Origin: a virus
Strand: one strand, 5' to 3'
DNA length: 34,253 nucleotides
Virus record (IMG/VR): IMGVR_UViG_3300011114_000224
Span: 1-34,253 of that record
Below are positions 28,113 through 34,253 of the stretch, piece by piece (positions within the stretch are counted from its first letter, which is position 1; each line of letters opens with the position of its first letter). The notes under the pieces are model-generated. The model did no database searches, was not told where the DNA came from, and was given only the letters and a program-made list of their open reading frames with translations. The position numbers and the translations under genes are program-made.

Positions 28113-28270
28113 TGGCTACTACTCAGTACAAGCAACCTACCCCTGTCAAGGTTCCTGCGGGTTCTGGTGGCGGTGGTTATCCCCAGACCGATGTAAAGAC
28201 CTCTGGCATTCAGGTGCGTGGTGGTAAAGCGCAGACCAAAGGCAAGATGGCTCGTGGGCCAATGGGCTGA
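28112..28270 (+). CDS. 52-residue basic Gly-rich protein
   Basis: Starts MATTQYKQPTPVKVPAGSGGGGYPQTDVK and ends GIQVRGGKAQTKGKMARGPMG. The tail belongs to the GKTKG-like motif group of this region. It is joined to the upstream gene (TAATG), and the next gene begins two bases after its stop. Such small proteins are often missed in annotation. Confidence 0.65.
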   Translation: MATTQYKQPTPVKVPAGSGGGGYPQTDVKTSGIQVRGGKAQTKGKMARGPMG

Positions 28271-28272
28271 CC

Positions 28273-28911
28273 ATGAACTACGCTACGCTCGTCTCTACCA
28301 TTGAGAACTACTGTGAGAACACGGAGTCGTTGTTTGTCTCCAGCATTCCCACGTTTGTTCAATTGGCAGAGGAGCGTATCTACAACACGGTTCAGATTCC
28401 AGCTATACGGAAAAACCAAACAGGTGCGATGACTAGTGGGGATAAGTACCTGACGTTACCTACCGATTGGTTGGCTACGTTCTCTTTGTCAGTCATAGAC
28501 CCAACAACCACAGCGCAGTCTTTCCTCTTGAATAAAGATGTGAACTACATCCGCGAAGCTTACCCCACCCCTACTTCTACAGGGACTCCCGCGCATTACG
28601 CGCAGTTCTCTGATACTTCCTTGATTATCGGGCCAACACCTGATGCAAACTACGGGGTGGAACTTCATTACTATTACTATCCAGAGAGCATTGTTACCGC
28701 TGGTACTTCATGGGTGGGTAATAACTTTGAGACGGTATTGCTCTATGGGTCGTTGCGGGAAGCCCAAGTCTTCATGAAGGGCGAAGCCGACATCATTGCA
28801 AACTACGAAGCCAAGTACCAAGAGTCCATGATGCTCCTTAAAGTCTTGGGTGATGGCAAAGACCGTAGGGATGCTTACAGGTCTGGTCAGGCTAGAGTGG
28901 CTGTTCCATGA
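28273..28911 (+). CDS. phage adaptor protein (SU10-adaptor-like)
   Basis: A 212-residue protein starting MNYATLVSTIENYCENTESLFVSSIPTFVQLAEERIYNTVQIPAIRKN, then TLPTDWLATFSLSVI, YIREAYPTPTSTGTPAHYAQFSDTSLIIGPTPDANYGVELHYYYYPESI and a C-terminal helix FMKGEADIIANYEAKYQESM. This matches the phage adaptor family named after phage SU10, which forms the ring between portal and tail. Good family recognition; exact role inferred. Confidence 0.82.
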   Translation: MNYATLVSTIENYCENTESLFVSSIPTFVQLAEERIYNTVQIPAIRKNQTGAMTSGDKYLTLPTDWLATFSLSVIDPTTTAQSFLLNKDVNYIREAYPTPTSTGTPAHYAQFSDTSLIIGPTPDANYGVELHYYYYPESIVTAGTSWVGNNFETVLLYGSLREAQVFMKGEADIIANYEAKYQESMMLLKVLGDGKDRRDAYRSGQARVAVP

Positions 28912-29333
28912 TCACACAAGGTTTGGTCACCTCCTTCAAACAAGAAATCCTTGTTGCTACGCACAACTTTACTGCCACTACGGGCGATGCGTTTTATATT
29001 GCTTTGTACGATTCGTCAGCTACTTTAAATAGTGATACCACCGTTTACACCACTTCTGGGGAAATTACCGGGACAGGCTACACGGCTGGTGGGGTTTTGT
29101 TGACTTCGATTACGCCTACGACTTCAGGTTCAACGGCTATGGGTAGCTTTGCAGACGCTACTTGGTCTACTGCAACTTTTACCGCTGGTGGGGCATTGAT
29201 TTACAATAGCACCCAAGGAAACAAGGCTGTAGCGGTACTTAGCTTTGGTAACGATAAAACAGTTTCTGGAATAGATTTTGTAGTTACGTTCCCGACAATG
29301 GCTTCTACAACAGCAATCATAAGGATTGTATGA
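28908..29333 (+). CDS. virion protein, beta-rich, 141 residues
   Basis: Starts MITQGLVTSFKQEILVATHNFTATTGDAFYIALYDSSATLNSDTTVY, overlapping the adaptor stop (ATGA). The pattern (TSFK.E.L..THNF....FYIALY) is widespread among phage structural proteins of unknown role. It is distantly similar in layout to the gene at 30756-31214. Probably part of the tail or fibre base. Confidence 0.78.
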   Translation: MITQGLVTSFKQEILVATHNFTATTGDAFYIALYDSSATLNSDTTVYTTSGEITGTGYTAGGVLLTSITPTTSGSTAMGSFADATWSTATFTAGGALIYNSTQGNKAVAVLSFGNDKTVSGIDFVVTFPTMASTTAIIRIV

Positions 29334-30754
29334 CCACAGTCTCTTCCGTCTTTTCTGAAGCCCCGCAGGTGACCATCTCTAATGTTCGCCCGTTGGAAAA
29401 AGACCTCTATAAGATGATGTGGGACAGGCCAGAGTATCGTCTGGTAGCCCCCGGAGAGCATATCTCCCACGAGTTTCTGCGTCAGGCTAAACCGCCTAAA
29501 GGTGCATCTGTACTTGACCTAGGTTGCGGCACAGGGCGTGGAGGCTTGAATCTGGCGTTCTTTGGTCACATGGATGTGACGATGGTGGACTTTGCGGATA
29601 ACTGTCTGGATGAAGATATCCGTCCCATGCTGGAGACACAACGTCACGCACTACGCTTCGTAGAAGCTGACCTGAAAGACCCCCTGCCTGTTACAGCAGC
29701 ATACGGGTTCTGTACCGATGTTATGGAACACATCAGGCCGCATCTGGTTGATCAGGTCTTGGATAACTGCCTTGCCGCCTGTCAGCACGTTTTCTTCCAG
29801 ATAGCCACCGAAGATGACAAAATGGGTAAGCTGGTAGGGCATAAGCTGCATCTGACGGTTCGCCCGTACTCATGGTGGTTGAAGAAGTTTAATGACCGTG
29901 GCTGCATCATCCATTGGTCTAAAGAGGCTTCAGGCTACTGCTTGTTCTACGTTACTTCTTGGGTAAGTGGGGCGGATGTCGTAGAGCATGGTGTACTCAA
30001 TACCGATGAAGAAACAATCAAAGCTAACGTAATGCACAACATTACACGCGGCTTCCAGCAGGTTGAACCCCATCCGACGAATGACATTGAAGTAATGATC
30101 GTTGGTGGTGGGCCGTCTGCTCTGGATAACATCGAAACCATACGCAGGTTGCGTAGTAACGGTGTAAAACTTATCGCCATCAATGGAGCCTATAAGTGGT
30201 GTATTGATAACGGGATCATGCCATCAGCCTACATCATGGTTGACGCAAGACCTTTCAACACACGGTTTGTCAGTCCTATTATTGATGACTGCAAATACTT
30301 TATTGCTTCGCAGTGTCACCCAAGCGCGTTTGATAGTCTGCCGCAGGACAGGACGTACATCTGGCACACCAGCGCGGATTTGATTAACGATGTCTTGGCT
30401 GCACAGTATAAAAATTGGTGGGCTGTTCCGGGCGGTTCCACAGTCTTGCTTCGTGCGATACCGCTGTTCAGGATGCTTGGGTTTAAACGCTTCCATCTGT
30501 TTGGCTGTGATTCCTGTCTGGATGGGGAGTCACACCATGCTTACGAGCAGAAGGAGAATGACGGGCAGATAGCTATCCCTGTGAATGTTGGCGGGAAGAT
30601 ATTTCAATGTCATGCGTGGATGATTTCCCAAGCGCAAGAATTTATTGATTTGATACGAATGTTGGGCGATGAGATCGAACTAGAGGTGTACGGCGGTTTG
30701 CTCCGTCATATTTTAGAAACTGGCGCGTCTTACGCCGACATAAAGGAGATTTAA
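29330..30754 (+). CDS. fusion: SAM methyltransferase plus DUF115-like domain
   Basis: A 474-residue protein, coupled to the upstream gene (ATGA). The N-terminal domain has the SAM-binding motif VLDLGCGTGRGG (61-72), an acidic residue after the second strand (VDFAD) and GFCTDVMEHI. The C-terminal domain (about 252-470) begins EVMIVGGGPSALDNIETIRRLRSNGVKLIAINGAYKWCIDNGIMPSAYIMVDARP, the pattern of DUF115/Maf-type proteins linked to glycan transfer. Together with the glycosyltransferase it suggests modification of a glycan or virion protein. The substrate is unknown. Confidence 0.8.
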   Translation: MTTVSSVFSEAPQVTISNVRPLEKDLYKMMWDRPEYRLVAPGEHISHEFLRQAKPPKGASVLDLGCGTGRGGLNLAFFGHMDVTMVDFADNCLDEDIRPMLETQRHALRFVEADLKDPLPVTAAYGFCTDVMEHIRPHLVDQVLDNCLAACQHVFFQIATEDDKMGKLVGHKLHLTVRPYSWWLKKFNDRGCIIHWSKEASGYCLFYVTSWVSGADVVEHGVLNTDEETIKANVMHNITRGFQQVEPHPTNDIEVMIVGGGPSALDNIETIRRLRSNGVKLIAINGAYKWCIDNGIMPSAYIMVDARPFNTRFVSPIIDDCKYFIASQCHPSAFDSLPQDRTYIWHTSADLINDVLAAQYKNWWAVPGGSTVLLRAIPLFRMLGFKRFHLFGCDSCLDGESHHAYEQKENDGQIAIPVNVGGKIFQCHAWMISQAQEFIDLIRMLGDEIELEVYGGLLRHILETGASYADIKEI

Positions 30755-30755
30755 A

Positions 30756-31214
30756 ATGGCTGCAACCGCATGGCAACTGTACAACTACGCTAAACGGTAT
30801 ATCGGTAACGGGACGATTACGCTTGGTGCAGGGGTTATTAAAATGGTTCTGGCACGAACTTCCAGCAACGCTTCGACCTTTACGATTAGTACCTACGCCC
30901 AGATCACGGCTGAGATTTCAGCTACGGGTGGGTATGTTGCTGGTGGACGGAACCTTGTCCCCGCTACAGCGCAGTGGACTACAGGTGCTTCTGCTAAGTC
31001 GATGAAGTTCACCATGTCCTCTGTCGGTCTGGCGTTCACGGCTTCGGGTGCTTCCTTGACCAACGTGCGCTATGCCATCTTGCGTAACTCAACGGGTGCG
31101 GCTGCTGGAAAACTGCTGTGCTTCTGCCAATTGTCTTCAACTCAATTCACGGTGACTTCGCCTAATACGTTGACGGTTCTTCCTGCTGCAACTGGCATCT
31201 TTACGTTGACCTAA
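30756..31214 (+). CDS. virion protein, beta-rich, 152 residues
   Basis: Starts MAATAWQLYNYAKRYIGNGTITLGAGVIKMVLARTSSNAST after AAGGAGATTTAAA. It has ITAEISATGGYVAGGRNLVPATAQWTTGASAKSMKFTMSSV and a low-charge end. The plan (short helix, ALA/VLAR strand, ...ITA.G YVAGG) parallels the gene at 28908-29333, and both may be fibre-associated subunits. No function proven. Confidence 0.75.
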   Translation: MAATAWQLYNYAKRYIGNGTITLGAGVIKMVLARTSSNASTFTISTYAQITAEISATGGYVAGGRNLVPATAQWTTGASAKSMKFTMSSVGLAFTASGASLTNVRYAILRNSTGAAAGKLLCFCQLSSTQFTVTSPNTLTVLPAATGIFTLT

Positions 31215-31215
31215 T

Positions 31216-32025
31216 ATGGCAACTGGCTGGGGGCGTGGCCCTTGGAGTTCAGCGGAATGGGGATCAGGTGATGTAGTTCAGCCTGACGCAGGAGCCGTTG
31301 CACTTGCAGGAGTAGCACCCAGTTTAGTTAGAGGCACAGTAGTAACACCTGCTGTTGGGGCAGTAGTATTAGCGGGTGTAGCACCAAGCATACTTGTCAA
31401 CAATATAGTGACCCCCACCGTTGGTGCATTGGCATTGACGGGCGTAGCCCCAAGTGTGGTTGAAAGTAAGATCATCACACCAGCCGTTGGTGCGGTGGCA
31501 ATAGCAGGAGTTGCACCTAGCTTAGTTAGAGGCACAGTAATAACCCCCGCAGTTGGAGCGGTGGTACTAGCAGGTGTAGCACCTAGTGTAGTTAGAGGAA
31601 CGGTAATAACCCCAGCGGTAGGGGCGTTGACACTGGTAGGGATTGTTCCGCAAGTAACCTACACGAATGATATGTTTGCCACACCGCCAGTTGGAGCGGT
31701 GGCGATAGTAGGTGCAGCACCAGCGGTTGTATCAGGACAGATTCTTACGCCTACGGGCGCGACAGAGGTAATAGGTTCCGCACCAAGTGTTATTGTAAGT
31801 GGGCAAGTAATAACGCCAGCAGCAGGGGCATTAGCCCTTGTAACATTTACATCGACTGTACTTCGTGGCTTTGTTATTACCCCACCAGCAGGTGTACTAA
31901 CACTAGTAGGGGCAGCACCAAGGGTTAAGAATCCAAATTGGATTCCAGTGAATACAAGTCAGACTGGAACATGGACTCCAGTAAGCACTACCCAGACACC
32001 ATCTTGGCAACAGATAGCGGCGTAA
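31216..32025 (+). CDS. ten-repeat protein, about 22 residues per repeat
   Basis: A 269-residue protein. From about residue 23 to 250 it consists of about ten repeats of V/I-TPAVGAVVLAGVAPS-V/L-VRGT type. The first six are very similar, the last four more diverged. At the end WIPVNTSQTGTWTPVSTTQTPSWQQIA is a W-P-V-TSQ ending seen in other phage tail proteins. The repeats lack charge and should form beta strands, perhaps a fibrous shaft. The DNA is repeated with a 66-base period in places, so copy number may vary. Confidence 0.75.
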   Translation: MATGWGRGPWSSAEWGSGDVVQPDAGAVALAGVAPSLVRGTVVTPAVGAVVLAGVAPSILVNNIVTPTVGALALTGVAPSVVESKIITPAVGAVAIAGVAPSLVRGTVITPAVGAVVLAGVAPSVVRGTVITPAVGALTLVGIVPQVTYTNDMFATPPVGAVAIVGAAPAVVSGQILTPTGATEVIGSAPSVIVSGQVITPAAGALALVTFTSTVLRGFVITPPAGVLTLVGAAPRVKNPNWIPVNTSQTGTWTPVSTTQTPSWQQIAA

Positions 32026-32035
32026 AGGATAAATA

Positions 32036-32692
32036 ATGGCATCGACCTACAGCACAAACCTAGCCCTCGAATTGATCGGTACAGGGGATCAATCTGGTAC
32101 TTGGGGTACGACTACCAATACTAACCTTGGTACGCTGCTTGAACAGGCTATCAGCGGCTATGTAACCCAAGCAATCACAGACGGTTCTGGGGCAAACACC
32201 ACGATAACAATCCCTAACGGGGCTACGGGTGTTGCACGGAATATGTTTATTGAGATGACTGGGGCGTTGACCTTCAGCACAACAAGCCTGATCGTCCCGG
32301 CAAACAAGAAACTCTACTTCATCTACAACAACACTACGGGCGGCTTTGCTGTAACGGTTAAGGTGTCAGGGTTGACTGGTGTATCTGTGCCTAACGGCGC
32401 GAAGATGGTGCTTACCAGCAACGGTACTGACATCGTTGTTGCCACTAACTACATGGCTAGTCTTACTCTTGGAACACCGCTAGTAGCTGCATCAGGCGGT
32501 ACAGGGTTTGCCTCGTACACCGTGGGCGACATTATCTACGCTTCAGGCACAACAGCATTTACTAAGCTATCGGCATCAACGTCTGGTTATATTCTTCAGA
32601 CAAACGGCGCATCGACTGCCCCTACTTGGGTGGCAAACACGGGCATCTCAACAGGCAAATCTATCGCTATGGCGCTTATTTTTGGCTTCTAA
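32036..32692 (+). CDS. tail-fibre-like protein, 218 residues
   Basis: Begins MASTYSTNLALELIGTGDQSGTWGTTTNTNLGTLLEQAISGYVTQAITDGSGANTTITIPNG, a common N-terminal pattern of environmental phage fibre/tail proteins. The C-terminal half has GGTGFASYTVGDIIYASGTTAFTKLSASTSGYILQTNGASTAPTWV, a repeated-strand motif of fibre shafts. It probably contributes to receptor-binding structures. Start with AAGGATAAATA. Confidence 0.8.
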   Translation: MASTYSTNLALELIGTGDQSGTWGTTTNTNLGTLLEQAISGYVTQAITDGSGANTTITIPNGATGVARNMFIEMTGALTFSTTSLIVPANKKLYFIYNNTTGGFAVTVKVSGLTGVSVPNGAKMVLTSNGTDIVVATNYMASLTLGTPLVAASGGTGFASYTVGDIIYASGTTAFTKLSASTSGYILQTNGASTAPTWVANTGISTGKSIAMALIFGF

Positions 32693-32715
32693 TTTTAGGA
32701 TTCTAAGGAGTAGTC

Positions 32716-33117
32716 ATGGCAAACCCTAATATTGTCAACGTAACAAGCATCTACGGCAACACAGCGTATGTGCTGCCATCTGGCACAAGTGCTGTAGCGA
32801 CTTGGACGCACAACGGTACGACTGCTCTGACTGGTCTTACTCCAGCCGCTGGTAGCGTAAATAAGATCGACAGCATCGTCGTGTCAAACACTACAGGCTC
32901 TGCGGCGGCAGCTTCGGTTGCCATAGCAAACAACGCGACTTTTGCAAGTGGAACGGCTTATTACATTGCCTACCAGATCAGCGTACCTGCTAATGCCTCA
33001 CTGATTGTTACTGACAAGACCACTTCGTTCTATGTGACGGAGAACCAGTCTGTTGGTGTGACTTCAGGAACTGCTAGTGCGCTGACTTATGTAGCCTCCT
33101 TTGAAGTAATCACCTAA
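32716..33117 (+). CDS. putative virion protein, 133 residues
   Basis: Starts MANPNIVNVTSIYGNTAYVLPSGTSAVATWTHNGT after AAGGAGTAGTC. It is beta-rich, with low charge and ends SFYVTENQSVGVTSGTASALTYVASFEVIT. The pattern IYG.T.....T........N......I.SI...N is frequent among phage proteins near fibres. It may be a fibre-associated or decoration protein. Confidence 0.75.
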   Translation: MANPNIVNVTSIYGNTAYVLPSGTSAVATWTHNGTTALTGLTPAAGSVNKIDSIVVSNTTGSAAAASVAIANNATFASGTAYYIAYQISVPANASLIVTDKTTSFYVTENQSVGVTSGTASALTYVASFEVIT

Positions 33118-34253
33118 ATGGCAATCCACGGCTTCCCTGCCGGTTTTAAACTAGCCGCGCAGTACACGGTTACTTCATTCACCTCGTCAACGACTTGGAC
33201 GGCTCCTCTTGGCGTTACGCAGGTGGAGTATCTTGTCGTAGCGGGTGGTGGTGGTTCAGGCGGGTATCTTGGTGGCGGTGGCGCGGGTGGATATAAAACA
33301 GCTACAGGTTTAGCAGTAACCCCCGGAACGTCTTACACAGTAACTGTTGGGGCTGGTGGCGCTCACGCTGCTACAAGTGCCCCACAAGGAACAAACGGCA
33401 GTAACTCCGTATTCTCGTCAATCACATCAACCGGCGGTGGTGCGGGTGGTGGTGATACTACACAAAACGGAGTAGCTGGCGGTAGCGGTGGTGGCGGTGG
33501 TGGCGGTACGGGTACAGGTGGCGCGGCTTCTCCTGCTGGTCAAGGTAGTGCGGGTGGTAATTCCGCAACAGATTTTGTAACTTATACCGCTGGTGGTGGC
33601 GGTGGTGGCGCTAGTGCTGTAGGTGCAAATGCTGTTACAACTACGGCTGGCAATGGCGGCGCAGGTACAGCATCTTCTATCTCAGGTTCCTCGGTAACCT
33701 ACGCTGGTGGCGGTGGCGGCGGGGTTGATGCAAATTACACAAAAGGGACGGGCGGCGCTGGTGGCGGTGGTAACGGCGCTAAAGGTGGTGCTGGCCCTAC
33801 CGTGGCTACAGCAGGTACAGTAAATACTGGCGGGGGCGGGGGCGGTGGAAATGCTAACAGCACCTACGGCGGTGCAGATGGCGGTTCAGGTATCGTAATC
33901 ATTAAATACATTACACCTTTGCCTTTTGGCTCTACGTCTAGCGCACCCGGAATCTGGACAAAGATTAGTCAGCTTGTCTATCAGGCGGCTGGTAGTTGGC
34001 CTAGGTTTCCAATTCCTGTCGAATACCTTGTTGTGGCGGGTGGTGGTGGTGGTGGTGGATATACGGGCAGCGGTGGTGCGGGTGGATTACTTGTACAAAC
34101 AGGAGGGAGCGTTACGCCAGCAACGCCGTACACAATCACGGTGGGCGCCGGAGGTGCGGGAACATCAACAATAGCAAATCAAGGATCAAACGGGTCTGAT
34201 TCTGTATTTGATACTTCTACAGCATTAGGTGGGGGTGGGGGTGGTGGCAATAG
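33118..34253 (+). CDS. glycine-rich probable tail adhesin, cut by window end
   Basis: ATG 33118 directly follows the previous stop; the frame stays open to the window end (378 codons). The N-terminus MAIHGFPAGFKLAAQYTVTSF is followed by VEYLVVAGGGGSGGYLGGGGAGGY and then by long Gly-rich stretches. VEYLVVAGGGG recurs near residue 303, so the module is duplicated. Glycine-rich domains of this kind form polyglycine II-like receptor-binding tips in gp38-type adhesins. Receptor binding is inferred; repetitive DNA makes the region prone to recombination. Confidence 0.8.
   Translation, partial: MAIHGFPAGFKLAAQYTVTSFTSSTTWTAPLGVTQVEYLVVAGGGGSGGYLGGGGAGGYKTATGLAVTPGTSYTVTVGAGGAHAATSAPQGTNGSNSVFSSITSTGGGAGGGDTTQNGVAGGSGGGGGGGTGTGGAASPAGQGSAGGNSATDFVTYTAGGGGGGASAVGANAVTTTAGNGGAGTASSISGSSVTYAGGGGGGVDANYTKGTGGAGGGGNGAKGGAGPTVATAGTVNTGGGGGGGNANSTYGGADGGSGIVIIKYITPLPFGSTSSAPGIWTKISQLVYQAAGSWPRFPIPVEYLVVAGGGGGGGYTGSGGAGGLLVQTGGSVTPATPYTITVGAGGAGTSTIANQGSNGSDSVFDTSTALGGGGGGGN

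Overview
The window looks like the central part of a double-stranded DNA tailed-phage genome (Caudoviricetes). It carries a complete packaging and head module (small and large terminase subunits, portal, scaffold, major capsid protein), adaptor and fibre genes, and dozens of tiny tightly overlapping early genes. Several small structural families (KEGKNP-type, MPSTSKKQ-type, ASTYSTNL-type fibre protein) are, from memory, typical of uncultured aquatic phages. That points to a virus of an aquatic bacterium, but host and species cannot be read from the sequence. The large portal with a Gln-rich helical C-terminus and the SU10/P22-like adaptor suggest a short-tailed virion; this is inference. No integrase, DNA polymerase, helicase, lysis gene, tRNA or CRISPR array is visible. 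Both ends run out of the window inside genes.

Layout. (1) Positions 1-8777, minus strand: an early/middle operon read leftwards, in which most genes overlap the next by ATGA or a few bases. It includes a VRR-NUC nuclease, a DUF6378-like protein, and a three-gene module of a MoxR-like AAA+ ATPase, a DUF3150-like protein and a HExxH/VWA-like protein. (2) Positions 8778-9064: a regulatory array of six TTAGTTGTCTAA-like sites with a minus-strand promoter. (3) Positions 9053-13281, minus strand: a run of very small unknown genes, interrupted at 11.59-11.90 kb by a gene-free region full of GTCCAC inverted repeats. (4) Positions 13282-14044: the divergent control region, with promoters for both directions, a leftward intrinsic terminator and four families of short direct repeats; it is a candidate origin and switch region. 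(5) Positions 14045-34253, plus strand: the late operon in the order small terminase, large terminase, portal, GroES-like protein, scaffold, capsid, decoration-like proteins, glycosyltransferase, small basic proteins, adaptors, methyltransferase/DUF115-like fusion, repeat protein, fibre proteins and a glycine-rich probable adhesin cut by the window end.

How it fits together. Early transcription probably runs left from promoters near 13.54 kb, 13.38 kb and 8.88 kb. Late transcription probably runs right from about 13.9 kb. The two control regions share a TAGTTGTC-N-AACC motif, so one regulator may act on both. A family of eight stem-loops sits in front of minus-strand genes, usually just before a TAGGAGAAACACA-ATG start. 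Its base changes keep pairing in the minus-strand RNA (G-C, G-U or A-U at the same position), which makes it the best-supported unexplained element here. A 0.56-kb stretch (12.31-12.87 kb) carries more than ten further tight hairpins, several inside a coding sequence.
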